This document shows positions 40,510-53,189 of a stretch of DNA of 64,000 bases, one piece after another (within the stretch, counting starts at the first letter, position 1; each line of letters opens with the position of its first letter). Position numbers and translations under genes: made by a program. The notes below the pieces were generated by a model. The model saw only the letters and a program-made list of their open reading frames with translations, made no database searches and was not told the DNA's origin. This DNA is from Hygrophila difformis (lineage: Eukaryota; Streptophyta; Magnoliopsida; Lamiales; Acanthaceae): contig JAOANR010000014.1 in NCBI GenBank assembly GCA_030278955.1, positions 31,013,453 through 31,077,452 of the forward strand, written 5' to 3'.

Positions 40510-41690
40510 AACTATTTGCCTCTGCCTTGTTCCGTAATTGAGATTTGGTAGATACGGCGTTATTTTGGTTTCCGGCATTTTAGTTTAGTAAATCCTTGCA
40601 GTTTTGGCTACGAAATACGTAAGCAATTTTGGTTCTATGTTAAACGGATGTCGACAGAGATGTACTTCTATTAATTGCTGGAACTTGATTTTCCTTCTGA
40701 TTTACTGCTTGTCTTGTTGTTTGAGGAGTATATTAGTTTATAGAGCCGTATTCTTTGACCAAAATATGACAAATTGTTATGTGGATATGGAGGTTTAGAC
40801 ATCCGTATAAATTATATTTGTGCCGCATTACGTGGGTATTCGGAACACTAGTAGTTTACTTATATTGCAGTTTGTGAATTCTATATTACTCCAATAGCAA
40901 TAGCAATTTGAATTATAAATTATGGCATAATTATCGTTCAGCGTAATGGATTCAATATGCTTATGAGATATTTGTTTGTTTTTCGGAAGTTCTGCAATAA
41001 GTTGGTTTTCTTGCTTTTCGGAAATAGTGGAGCTAAGTCGGTTTCGTGCGTCTGCCTTCATGCTATCATTTAAATATGGATGTTTTATACCCATTTGCTA
41101 TTTGCCTGTTTCCTCCGTTACTCTCCAAGATGAATTGATCTATTGGGATTTTAATCTGACCTGGGTTTTTCAGTATGCAGTAAACTGTTTTTATCCTACG
41201 CGTGTAATATCTGTAAATAATCTTGGAATACCAGATATATTTAGATTCATATTTTCGCTGCATTTGACTGCTTTGAACTTGTTTTGGAATAATATTTAAA
41301 TTAAGTGGGGAATTTGATTTTAATAAATTAAAGTGTAGCCACAGCATCTTTTATTTATTAAAATCATATGAACAGTTTTAAATATTATTTTAATTGTAAT
41401 TAGTCATGTATGATACAATTAGATATGCCCACAGGTACTCTTGTTGTATTTATATGATTAAATAGAGCAAAATATCTAGTTATATTTCTTGATTACCCAC
41501 AGGAATTGAGAAATGGAACATAATTGGATAATTTTGTTTTTATGTTGAATTTAATTGAATAAAATTTTAGCCCACAGGCAAATTTTATGTCACTGAATTA
41601 TTTTGTTGTCACGTATTTACATTGGTAAAGCGTGCTTTAATTTTGCCTCAAATTTTAATTATGAGTATATTTTGCAGTTTCCCAATCAGT
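40510..41690 (+). other. Copia C2 untranslated leader
   Basis: About 1.2 kb without coding signal between the primer site and gag. A T-rich stretch ending TATTTTGCAG at about 41677 could be a splice acceptor shortly before the gag coding start. That would explain the length, but is not proven. Confidence 0.4.
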
Positions 41691-44600
41691 TGCTATTTCT
41701 GATATTAAATGTGGGATTCCTGAACTTAATGGGGACAATTACAAGATATGGAGAGAGCGTATTTTGCTTCATTTGGGCTGGATGGACATTGACTATGCTA
41801 GATGAACCACCCGCTATTACTGAAACCAGCACTCCAGATGCTGTTGATCTTTATGAAAAGTGGGAGAGATCTAACCGTCTTTCCGTTTCTTTCATAAAGA
41901 CCAATATCTCTGCTGGGATATGGGGTTCAATTGAGAAGCATGACAATGTCAAGGACTTACTGAAAGCTATTGCTGAACAGTTTGTTAAGTCCGATAAGTC
42001 CCTTGCTAGCACCCTTATTATGCAGTTTACTTCATTGAAGCTCACAACCATTAAGGGAGTGCGTGAACATACATTGCGAATAAGGGACATTGTGGCTCAA
42101 TTGAACAATTTGGAGGTAACCATGTCTGAATCCTTTGTGGTGCACTACATTTTATGCACTTTACCTCATCAATATGCTCCTTTTAAGATCTCTTATAACA
42201 CACATAAGGAAAAGTGGTCTCTTAATGAATTGATGACCATGTGTGTGCAAGAAGAGGAGAGGTTGCTTTTGGAAGAGGGTGAAAGGATTGAAAGTGTGAA
42301 CTTTACTACTTCTAGTAAGTTCAAGAAAGAAAGACAAGCAAATAAGGGAAAGATTCCTATTAAGCCAGACGTTAAAAAGGAGTCCAAGTGTTTTTTCTGT
42401 AAAAAGAAGGGACACATGAAGAAGGACTGCTTAAAGTTCAAAAGCTTGATGGAAAAGAAAGGTAATCTTTTCACTTTAGTCTGTTATGAATCTAATATGG
42501 TTAGTGTTAATCATAATACATGGTGGATTTGTTCTGGTTCTACAATCCATGTTTCTAATACCTTGCAGGGTATGCGAAACCTAAGGAAGCCAGTGGGAAG
42601 TGAACAATGCATCTATTCGGGAAGCAAGATGAGTTCACATGTGGAGGCTATTGGAACATGCACTTTAGTTTTGAGCAGTGGTTTTAATTTGATTTTAGAC
42701 AATACTTTCTATGTTCCTAGTTTCAGCAAGAATTTAATTTCTGTTTCTAGACTTGCACCTCTGGGTTTTTGCTTTAATTTTTCAGACTCTGATTTTACAT
42801 TGTTGAATAAAGCTCAAACTGTTGGTTTTGGAGAACTTTCTGATGGACTGTATTTTATTAAATTAAAAAACGACACTGCTTATGATTCTATGCATGTTAC
42901 TACTGGTTTGAAAAGGTGTATTGTGAATGAGAATTCTTCAATGTTATGGCACCGCAGATTAGGACATATCTCTGTGGAGAGAATTAAGCGATTAGTAAAT
43001 GAAAATGTACTTAGTACATTGGACTTTACTGATTTTGGGACTTGTGTAAATTGCATTAAGGGAAAGCAAACAAACAAGTCCAAAAGTGGTGCTAAGAGGA
43101 GTTCGAACCTTTTAGAAATCATTCATACAGATATTTGTTGTCCGGACATGGATGCAAATGATCCGAAATATTTCATCACCTTCATCGATGATTACTCACG
43201 TTACATGTATCTCTACTTGCTTCGTTCTAAAGATGAAGCTTTAAATGCCTGTAAAGTTTTTAAAGCTGAAGAGAAACAATGTGAGAAACAAATTAAGATT
43301 GTGAGATCAGATAGAGGTGGTGAATATTATGGGAGATATACTAAGAGTGGACAAGCTTTAGGTCCATTTGCGAAAGTTCTTCAAGAAAATGGGATTGTTG
43401 CCCAATACACTATGCCTGGTTCTCCGGACCAGAATGGTGTAGCAGAAAGAAGAAATCGGACATTAATGGACATGGTGAGAAGTACGAGGAGTAACACTAA
43501 ACTTCCTCAATTTCTGTGGACTGAAGCACTAAAGACGGCTGTGTATATATTAAACAGGGTTCCAACCAAGGTTGTCTGTAAGACACCTTTTGAGTTATTC
43601 AAGGGTTGGAAACCTAGTTTGAGACATATACGCATTTGGGGATGTCCTTCTGAAGTAAGAATTTATAATCCACAAGAAAAGAAGCTTGATCCTAGGACCC
43701 TTAGTGGATTTTTCATTGGGTATGCAGAAAAGTCTAAGGATTATAGGTTTTATTGTCCTTCTCACAGTACTAGGATTGTGGAATCAAGAAATGCCAAATT
43801 TCTTGAGAATGACTTGGCTAGTGGGAGTGATTATTTTCAAGACATTAATTCTAAAAAAGATCACTATGAAGCTCAACCCCCTGAGCCAACTGATAGACTG
43901 TTAGTCTTACATGTCCCTTCAGCTTCAAAGGGCATTAGACAACCAACTATTGAAACTCCACAAGCTGTTGAAAATAACCCCATAGATCAAGTTATATCTG
44001 GAGGACATGTTCCTCGGCAGGATGAAGTAACAATATTAAGAAGGTCTAATAGGGTTAGGAGAACAGCAATTCCTAGTGATTATGAAGTATATCTACAAGA
44101 ATCGGATTATAACATTGGAGCTGAAAATGATCCTGAAACATTTTCGCAAGCCATGAATTCTAAGGAATCAAATTCATGGCATAAAGCTATGATGGAAGAG
44201 ATGGATTCTATGGCTTCTAATCAAGTTTGGGATCTTGTCGAGTTGCCCAATGGTGTAAAACCCATTGGATGTAGGTGGGTCTTTAAAACCAAGAAAGACT
44301 CACTTGGCAACATTGAAAGACATAAAGCACGACTTGTAGCCAAAGGGTTTACTCAAAAAGAAGGAATCGATTACAAGGAGACATTTTCTCCTGTATCAAA
44401 GAAAGATTCATTAAGAATCATCATGGCATTAGTAGCTCACTTTGATTATGAGCTACATCAGATGTATGTGAAAACAGCTTTCCTCAATGGTAATTTAGAA
44501 TAAGAGGTTTATATGAAACAACCTGAAGGATTCTTCTCTGATAAAGGTGAGCATTTAGTTTGTAAGCTTAAGAAATCCATATACGGTTTGAAACAGGCCT

Positions 44601-45696
44601 CCCGCCAATGTTATTTTAAATTCCATGAAATTATATCTTCATTTGGCTTTGAAGAAAATGTCATGGATCAATGTATATACCTGAAGGTTAGTGGGAGCAA
44701 GATTTGTTCCTTGTTTTATATGTGGATGATATTTTGCTTGCGACAAATGATAAGGGTATGCTATATGAGGTGAAACAATTTCTCTCAAACAATTTTGATA
44801 TGAAAGACTTAGGTGAGGCATCTTTTGTCATTGGCATTAAGATCCATAGAGAAAGGTCTCAAGGGATTTTGGGATTGTCCCAAGAGACATATATCAACAA
44901 AGTTTTAGAGAGATTTAATATGAAGGATTGTTCACCGAGTGTAGCTCCTATTGTGAAGGGTGATAAATTTGAATTAAGCCAATGCCCTAAAAATGATCTT
45001 GAGAGAGAACCCATGAAGAATATCCCATATGCTTCAGCTGTAGGAAGTCTAATGTATGCTCAGGTTTGCACCAGACCTGACATTGCATTTGCAGATGGAG
45101 TTTTGGGAAGATATCAGAGTAATCCAGGAATTGACCACTGGAGAGCTGCAAAGAAGGTTATGAGATATCTTCAAGGGACAAAGAGATACATGCTCATGTA
45201 CAAAAGAACCGATAATTTGGAAGTGATTGGTTATTCTGATTCAGACTTTGCCGGATGCATTGACACCAGAAAATCCACATCTGGTTACATTTTCATGTTA
45301 GCTGGTGGAGCTGTGTCTTGGAGAAGTGTCAAGCAGTCATTAACTGCTACTTCAACTATGGAGGCTGAGCTTGTTTCCTGTTTTGAGGCTACATCGCATG
45401 GTGTTTGGTTGAAGAGTTTTATATCTGGTCTTAGAGTCATGGATTCCATTTCTAGACCACTTAAGATACATTGTGATAATTCTGCTGCAGTGTTTATGGC
45501 CAATAATAACAAAATTGGGAGTCGAAGTAAACACATCGACGTCAAGTACTTGGCCATAAAGGAATGTGTTAAAGCGAATAAAGTGGTCATAGAACATATT
45601 AACACTGATTTAATGATTGCTGATTCCTTGACTATAGGCATGCCACCAAAGAAATTCAAGGATCATGTAGAACTTATGGGACTTGGTTCCATTTAA
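41680..45696 (+). pseudogene. Copia unit C2: gag-pol, inactivated
   Basis: Ty1/copia polyprotein in standard order. Gag: CGIPELNGDNYKIW start, a frameshift near 41795, UBN2-type domain, zinc knuckle CFFCKKKGHMKKDC at 42389-42430. Protease: WWI.SG.T at 42521, with Cys for the catalytic Asp at 42530-42532. Integrase: MLWHRRLGHIS pre-integrase motif, Asp in HTDIC, Asp in SDRGGEY, Glu in NGVAERRNR. Reverse transcriptase: first catalytic Asp is Tyr (TAT at 44465-44467), TAA at 44501-44503, one T missing near 44707, YVDD intact. RNase H to 45696. At least five lesions. The closest general type is the TNT1/Tork-like group, stated tentatively. Confidence 0.88.
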
Positions 45697-45955
45697 TGAT
45701 GTTCACATTCATTGTATTGTCAAAACTCTGTTTAAGTTTATTTATTTCTCATTCATTTGTGCACATTTAATTTATATTTTGAGAAATAACTTTCAGTATT
45801 GATCTAGAATGAACATGGGGTTTATTCATTAAGTTATGAGCCTATTTTAGGAGACTGGATGTATTGTAATACATAGAAGATAATACTCACATTGAGGACC
45901 TATCACTATGATTCTTATATCTATTTCTCATACATTTAATTGTGTGGTAAATGGA

Positions 45956-45968
45956 CCAAGTGGGAGAA
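45956..45968 (+). other. Copia polypurine tract
   Basis: CCAAGTGGGAGAA directly before the 3' LTR start; identical before the C1 LTR. Confidence 0.75.
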
Positions 45969-46430
45969 TGTAAGTTTTAAAGTGGTCCATTTAATTTATT
46001 AATTAGGTAATGGGTCAATTCTTATGGTCCATTTAATTTATTAATTAGGTAATGGGTCAATTATTATGGTCCATTAATTTATTAATTTGGTAATGGGTCA
46101 ATTATTATGGTCCATTTGACCCATTCCCACTCTCACAACAGCAGTTTTGGAACTCCTTGATGGGAGGAGTTTTATACTATATAAGAAACCTTAAGGGCTC
46201 ATTTAGCTTCCTCATTCCATTTCTCTAGTTTCAGTAAAATAATTCAGTTAACACCATCAATTTAGAGAAGAAGGATTGGGAAAAGCCTACAAGAGTATTC
46301 ATTGGTTTTGGAGATTGTTGGAGATCTATAAACAAGGAGCAATGGTTGGAGGTAAGTTAATCTTCCCCTTTCGCTATACAGATCCGATTGTAATTGGTAT
46401 GAGTAATTGGATCTGCCTTAGCATTTTACA
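45969..46430 (+). repeat. Copia C2 3' LTR
   Basis: 462 bp, TGTAAG to TTTTACA, the same length as the LTR at 40034. Followed by ATTAC; no matching 5-bp duplication can be found because the 5' end of the array is truncated. Confidence 0.88.
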
Positions 46431-46853
46431 ATTACCACATAGGATGGATTTTGAAATATAATTTACATATTTATAGGACTATTATCTCCTAATAGACAAC
46501 TTCTGGAAAGAAACCCCCATCGAGTATACTGTATACACAAGGGGTGTATTTAGTTTATTTTTCTTTTCCTAAAAATAAACTCATTTATTTTCCAAATTAA
46601 TTTGCTATGATGTACAGCCAGAAAGTCCTCTTTTACATTTTTTGGAGGGAATAAAGTTTATATTGAGATTCACACAAATGAAACATTACAAAAAAACTTT
46701 TAATAGGGTTTCTTTGGCATTACACGCAACATCAAATCTGCCAAACCACGTCGGACTCTTTGTCCGTGTGTGTTATATCACAATTCGATCACCCATGGCA
46801 ATGAGTTCAATTATCTCGAGTTTAAAGCTCCATTTTTGTCTTACTTTCTAGCT
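46431..46853. other. Intergenic, nothing recognised
   Basis: AT-rich. It is neither continuous with the gypsy integrase left of the copia array nor with the gag of element G, so the copia flanks do not match. A 69-codon open stretch (46642-46851) has no domain. Confidence 0.35.
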
Positions 46854-47120
46854 ATGGGCGGATCTATGTAGAGAATAGGGCTTAGGGTTTAGGGTTTAGA
46901 CACCACTTAAATTGATGAAACTACTATTTTAAAGTATTTTTTTTTACATTTAACTAGATTAGGCTTGGTGACACCACTTAATTTTTATAATGACACCACA
47001 AGCATTCATTTCAACCAAGTTTTTCTTGATATTTTTGTGTTGTAACTATTATCCCTAGTTTCAATATAGCTTTCACTAGTTTTTTTAACACTACTTAAAG
47101 AATTTTCTGAATCCGTCACT
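46854..47120. mobile_element. MITE N2, second copy of N1
   Basis: Starts ATGGGCGGATCTATG and ends GAATCCGTCACT. The interior matches N1 (GACACCACTTAAATTGATGA, GGTGACACCACTTAATTTTT, TCATTTCAACCAAG). Flanks TTTCTAGCT and TTTGTAGCA resemble a 9-bp duplication with two changes. It carries GGGTTTAGGGTTTAG near its left end. Confidence 0.72.
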
Positions 47121-47685
47121 GTTTGTAGCAGTCCTTTTTCAACCTATTCTTTTTGGTTGATGGAAGTCCTCTGGACCTTTGTCATTTTCCTCTTTTCAGA
47201 GTGCAAATTGAGCTAGTCGTCGACGAGTCCATAACATTATTTTTCTTTCACTATCTTCTTTTCTTTGATATTATCAATTTTCGCATGTAGTCAATAATGA
47301 AGTTGATAAGCGTCCACAACTTTTGAAAATTGAACTATGTAAGAAGTAGACAATTTAGTTACGTTGTAGTGGAAAACTCTCCTGGGTCTTGCTTGCTTAG
47401 TTATTTTAATGGCTTATTTTTTTTTATTATTGGGTGGAATTTGTTGTGTTTTATGGAAATATGAACCGTTCCATCCTTTATATTTCGTTTTTCATTTTTT
47501 TTTTCGGAAAATAGGAGGGCCGAAGCCATTATCGTTTTTCATTTTTTTAAATTCCGTTTAAATGTTTTTTTTTGCCCCATTGAGTCATCTTACTTTATTA
47601 ATCCTTACCTGAGGTCATAATTCACCATAGTCCTATAAATTAAGCTATCTGGCACAATTAACAAAATTACAGGGTCACACAAGAG
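47121..47685. other. Intergenic, nothing recognised
   Basis: T-rich single-copy-looking sequence ending in the left TSD (CACAAGAG) of hAT element H2. Confidence 0.35.
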
Positions 47686-48404
47686 TAGGGATGTAAACGG
47701 GTATATAGGGTAGGGTACGGGTAGGCCACCTCAACTCACTACCCGAAATATAATTATCCTACCCTTACCCTACCCTATTACCCTAAAATTAAATATCGGG
47801 TAGGATTCGGGTAATACCCGTCGGGTATGCGGATTATCCGCGGGTAAACGGGTACCCGAAATCTTAAATATTACATAGTTAACCGACTCTACCCGACCCA
47901 ACTTTAATAAAGAAAAAAAAAATTATTTTTCACCATAAAAAAAATAAATAAAACATTCATTATTGCATGAGAACAAAATTTAAAAGAATATTTAAGAGAA
48001 ACCACTAAAGCAACATAAATAAATATTGTAATATTTAAGAATATTCCGTAAAAAATTCATAAAACTTTTTACTGCCAATCTCAAACGTTAATAAATTTGA
48101 AATATAAAAATAAATAAATAAATAAACAAACATATAAATATATCTCAATATATCTCAATATATAATATAAATTAAATATATATAAGTATATATAGATAAA
48201 TAAATAAATATATATTTAATCGGGTAATCGGGTAGGGTAATCGGGTAATGAAGTATATAAAATCCGTACCCTACCCGTACCCGATATGATTTATTTCGGT
48301 TTCGGGTAATACCCTACCCGATTATCCGTTATCTCTACCCTACCCTACCCAATACCCGAATACCCGACGGTTACCCGACCCTACGGGTAAAGTTGACATC
48401 CCTA
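47686..48404. mobile_element. hAT-type element H2 made of GGGTA/TACCC repeats
   Basis: 719 bp, termini TAGGGATGTAAACGGG and, inverted, TAGGGATGTCAACTTT. Perfect 8-bp duplication CACAAGAG (47678-47685, 48405-48412). The arms consist of degenerate GGGTAGGGTA/CGGGTA words, the centre of AT-rich DNA. No coding capacity. Confidence 0.9.
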
Positions 48405-48412
48405 CACAAGAG

Positions 48413-49554
48413 TCATGCTGGATCATTTTTACTTACAGATTGACACCAGTTCGACCCATACCCAATGTACCTGAATAGTCCCACCCGGTGCCTTATATCC
48501 AAAACCCAATTAAACCATATTTCCTAACAATTATTTATTTTGAGAAGACAACTGAGATAAGTGCAAAAACCACGATCAAGCATGCATGTTGTTTTCAAAC
48601 CAACCCAACACGTACAGTTTCACCCATTGTTACATATTCCTTCCTCCCTCGGTACATATCGTGATCTGAACAGAATTGCCGATCCAATGAAGAACTCACG
48701 ACCATTTTTTCTATAGCCATAATAAAGTCTACCTTCGTTCCCATTTGGTGGATTCAACAAACTCAAATATTTGCTTTCATTAAAAAAAAAATGGTGGTTG
48801 ATGATATATCGCAGGCTAATGCTTTGCAGGGAACGGTGATGGCCTATTCGGAAGATATCTGCCTGAATATTGCGCAGAGCTCGTGAATACCTTTTGGAAT
48901 TCTGCTGCAATTGAGTGGTAAAGCCCTAATTTTACCAGTAAATTTGGGGGAATCGGGTTTTCAATATGTGGTACGGGGTCTGGCTATTCGGGGTGCTACA
49001 TTGGGTATGAGCCGGGCTGGTTTTCCATCATATGTATGTAAAAATGATCCAACACGGCTTACGTGTGGCCACACAATTTTGTTAATTGTGTCAAATAGCA
49101 TAATTTATAGGATTAGGTTGGTTTGGGACAAATTAATTGGCAAGGATTAGTAAAGTTAGGGGACTAAATGGGGCAAAACAAAAGTGTGTGATGGATTGGA
49201 AAAAAAATGAAATATAAAGAATGTAACAGCTCATATTTCCGTATTTTTCTTAATGCCTTTTTTTTTTTTTTCCCATCAGGCAAGCGCTAACACCCCTTAT
49301 ATGGTTTAGGCATTCAACACACTGATTTTGCTTAAAGGTTGAATGCAAACGTTATCACGGATCTTGAATAAATAATTTAAATACTCATCATCACTTGATG
49401 TGGAAAACGACATGATTTTTTTTTTTTTTTTTGAATGACCTTTTGCGTTCTCTTGTACATTAGCAGGGAACATATGGAATAAGTTTGCTACATTATTGAT
49501 GGAGAGATGCTAATTTATATTTATTGGCTCTTGAAATATCCACAAATCTCCATA
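48413..49554. other. Intergenic, nothing firmly recognised
   Basis: Contains a 96-codon minus-strand open stretch (48910-48620) without recognisable domains, and T-rich runs near 49257 and 49418. I see no element ends. Confidence 0.35.
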
Positions 49555-50222
49555 CTCAGTATTTTAAGAAAATCAAGTTGAATAATCAAAGCATTATGAA
49601 TTTATGATTGATAAAATTGGGTATAGGGATATATTATTTTATTACTCATGTCGGAAAACATGTCAAGTTGCAGAATTTATGTGTAAGTATCAGGTCATTT
49701 CATGAGGATTTGCGATGGAAGCAGGTTCCACACCTTAGCAAATAAACTATACTAGAAAACAATGTTAAAAGACAAAAGGGTCGGAAATATATAAAAATTG
49801 GACAATGTATGAATATGGACTGCATTAAACTTTCATTTTAGAAAACGGATCGGATCTTTAGTTGCAAACACACCTTTAAGTTAGGTAATTTTCATGTATT
49901 CTCGATCATGCACTTCTCTTTATGGGAGGTACTTGTGATATTCTATGAATATCATGCACTTAATATATGAAATTATAAGATACTCTGAATACATGATGAC
50001 CTTCCGGGCTTGCCATGCACTCAGAGTGAAAGGCAACACTTGGCCCGAAAATTCCGCACCGGACCAATACACCACTACCGTCCCTCCCGGTTACACTGTA
50101 GTAAAAATAAAACTTCAAACTTTCGATCACAGGTGATTTTCACTCATGCATCGGGATTACCTCGATAAAAGCACTTTAAAAAGATAGGCAATTAAGAAAG
50201 TTATAAGAAAGTGAGTAAAAAT
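49555..50222 (-). repeat. Degenerate LTR fragment E related to A and B
   Basis: In the same orientation as the element B LTR, blocks recur in the same order: TTATGATTGATAAAATTGGG (as near 28555), TACTCATGT.GGAAA, GATTTGCGATGGAAGCAGG (as near 28700), AAAATTGGACAA, ACTTTCATTTTAGAAAACGG, GGATCTTTAGTTG, then GCACTTTAAAAAGA. Strongly diverged, so an old insertion or a related family. The ends are approximate. Confidence 0.6.
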
Positions 50223-50226
50223 CATA

Positions 50227-50486
50227 CTCCCTCCGTTTTTTTTTAAGTTCACCATTAGCATAGTAGATACTATTCATTGAGTAGCTTTAATTCAATTTTT
50301 TCATATAGTTATATAAGATAAAACATAGTCAAGTGAGATCTTGTTAGATTCGTCTAATCACGTAGTTTTGGAATATCAAATTTTTATAATTTTTACTTAT
50401 ATATAATATGAGATATTGATGATTGAAAATGTGCATTGGATTGCGTGCAGTGCAGGATGGGTGAAGTTAAAAAAAAACGGAGGGAG
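50227..50486. mobile_element. Stowaway-like MITE S2, intact
   Basis: 260 bp from CTCCCTCCGTTTTTTTT to AAAAAACGGAGGGAG, flanked by TA on both sides. The termini are perfect inverted repeats of 15 bp or more. The TA duplication indicates a Tc1/mariner-derived MITE. Same family as S1. Confidence 0.88.
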
Positions 50487-50488
50487 TA

Positions 50489-52957
50489 TATCCTAGAAGT
50501 TTTATGAAAATCTCAAATTCAATGTTCAAGGAAGGGCTCCTAATCTTTCGATTGAATGCAGTTAAGAATTTCTTAAAAATTCTAGGACTCAAGTATTGTG
50601 GGATAAGACTGCTTCTCCCCAACCCTTTTAGCCACATGTATTCTTACTGTCTGTAACGCCCGAACATTTAAAACCATTTCGTGACATCACAGTCGTACTA
50701 ACTGTTCTAAAACTGTTGTTCATTGAGCTCAGATAGCTAATACAAAGCGAGTTACTGACGCACATCCACATAATAATTTACAATCCAATCAGATAGTGAC
50801 TACATAATAAAAGGATAATCCCATGAGCTAGAAATCATATATGGACTACCAGCACTAAAATAAATCCACAACACTCCCATCAGTAACCGTGCAAACAACA
50901 ATCATAACTCAATCTACAGAATTTAAACATTTAAGATAATATGACATGTAAAATGTATATGTCTGCTCAACCCATAACCCATTCTTTATGTGTTGCACCA
51001 TCAATAGGAGGATGTATAAAATAGACAATAGCAAGATATTAGTACATCGTACTGAGTAAGGAAATAACAATAATGAGTAGATTAGAAAATGGAGGAATTA
51101 ATGGCATAGCATAAGTATAACGATAGTAATGTCATAAACGTAAATAAAATATTTAAACACCACACCGTTCCATATCGGTGCTTCATACATGTCATACTTT
51201 GCAACCAAAAGGTGAATGACGAATGATAAATGCTGAGATGAAATGATATTTCCTAAGTGCCTAGCTATCCTAAATGCGGCACAGAAGAATATCTAGCGTG
51301 TTTCCTAATATGTAACACCCCAGTTTTTAAAAATTCAAAACAGCCGGGATGCTACAGTCACATCTCCCAACTAATCTTGCCATTGTCAACTTAATTGGAA
51401 AATGTTAAGGCTCAAGTCGTACCCAACTTTAAAATGCAATGTAAAATAATTTATACAAAAAAATTAACAAATTAGTATACAGCATTCAATACTTAAATTC
51501 AATTGAAAGCATATATGGTTAAAGGGCTTACATGACCAACACAATAGTCTAATGTTTATAAAATATGTAAAGTAAATGTGAACGTTGTTTCAAAAATTAT
51601 TCCCAATCCTCAATGACGTGCTAGAATGCTCTTATGATTATTCATGGGAATCTGTAAGAAAAAGTAAGCAACACATGTCAGTATGAAAATACTAATTACG
51701 TCAAACCATCATGTATCAAGTTATGGCGTTTTAAAAATGGATCGGCTCATATGATAATTCTAAAAGAAAAATAATACTTATAAATAAGAATTTGATAACA
51801 ATTTTAATAAAAACTCAAGTTGCATATCCAATACCAATATTTAACAAGCTATTACAATTGTGCCTAGAACACGTGGACACCACGAGTAGAAAGACAAGCA
51901 GTTACAATTCACAACAAAATAAAAACATGCATCGGACTCTATATCAGCACGTACAAGGGGCCCATAATTAAAGTGCGCAAGCAATACTTAGTGATATAGA
52001 CTCATACATACAACTAGCTGGACGTTTTGGCATACGAGATGGTCCGGCCGAGCAGGTTTCACCTAGTGCACATATCCTCAACAAACAAGCGTGAGCATAC
52101 CACCCGAATCCAATGCACAATGAGTTTCAAAAATTTATTTGACGTGTATTCGATCCTATATTCTCAAGAATCAATTTTTATCGCGATACCAGATAAAGAT
52201 TTAGTCTTTAACAAATGAATACATAAAACGTTTGTTCTTTTGTCATAAGGATGCAATATCAAGTGTAACACAAGAGTGTGATGATTTAAAAGCTCATAAA
52301 ATCAACTAACATTTAAAAATCCATGCAACAGCGACGTAGCCACAATGATAGAAAATATAGAATGATTGGCCTGGACAAAAATTATGAAACATAGAGAGAG
52401 AATAGTCAAGATATAGAGAAACATTTCCCGTGAAGAAACATAAGTCAAATTCGGCCTAAAAGTATGAGAAAAAGATTCATTGTCACAAACCACGAAATCT
52501 ACGAGGGATTTCAACGACACAGTCATGTTAAATTTTCTTGTATTAATCAATCATTAAGTCCAAAATTTCTGAAATTTAATGTGCATATTCCTAATAAATA
52601 GATGAACATTATGAAGAATGCGAAGAGAAAAAGATTCAACCATTAAGAAAAATAAGGTTTTTAACAGAGAACCAAATATGTCAGGATTTGGCGAATAGAA
52701 AATTTTCGATATGTTTTACCAACTTGAGAGCATAAAGCAGACCGAAACAAGATAGGAAGTGTTTTAACTTACCTTAACATAGATTGGGAGTGAAAGTTAC
52801 GAGTTTGATGGCTTTGGAATGGAAAAAAGGTCGCCGAAATCAACCAACATCTCTGAAGTGGTTGCATTCTTGAGAAAAGATGATGAATTGAAGTTTCCAT
52901 CATTCAAAAATCCGACCAAAAAAACATGGAGAGGACATAGGAAGGCATTCTACTTAC
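50489..52957 (-). repeat. Probable gypsy LTR fragments (TGTAAC...CCC type) and unassigned DNA
   Basis: CTGTAACGCCCGAACATTT at 50653 and ATGTAACACCCCAGTTTTT at 51311 resemble TGTAACRCCC ends of chromovirus-type LTRs; on the minus strand they would be 3' ends (GGGCGTTACA, GGGGTGTTACA). CCGGGATGCTACAGTCACAT follows the second. No primer site, gag or pol was found nearby. From about 51700 to 52957 I recognise nothing. Confidence 0.35.
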
Positions 52958-53189
52958 ATGGATCAACATGACTGGAAGAATTTTTCTAGAGGGTGTTATG
53001 GGTTGTACCTTGTCTTTTGTCCTATGGCGGCAATATTAATCTGGCAAAAAGGGCACACCTATCGGCAGACAATGAGGGTGAAGAGATTGACTTTGGTGAG
53101 GTTGCTTTGGATCTTGTTCCATCTACATCTGCACTCATTGGGGATCCTCTCGATGCCCCCATTAATATGCAAAACTAGGGTTTGCTACT
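52958..53189 (+). other. Possible LINE 2 region upstream of ORF2
   Basis: Two overlapping open frames (52958-53290 and 52993-53178) without a recognised domain lie just before the endonuclease. The position fits an ORF1 tail or inter-ORF region, but no ORF1 motif is seen. Confidence 0.3.

Noticed and set aside
46859..46910. GGGTTTAGGGTTTAG as an interstitial telomere repeat
   Set aside because: Only two imperfect units, inside MITE N2; too short to support telomeric origin.
48620..48910. 96-codon minus-strand open stretch
   Set aside because: No domain, no splice or promoter context, and a length expected by chance in this composition.
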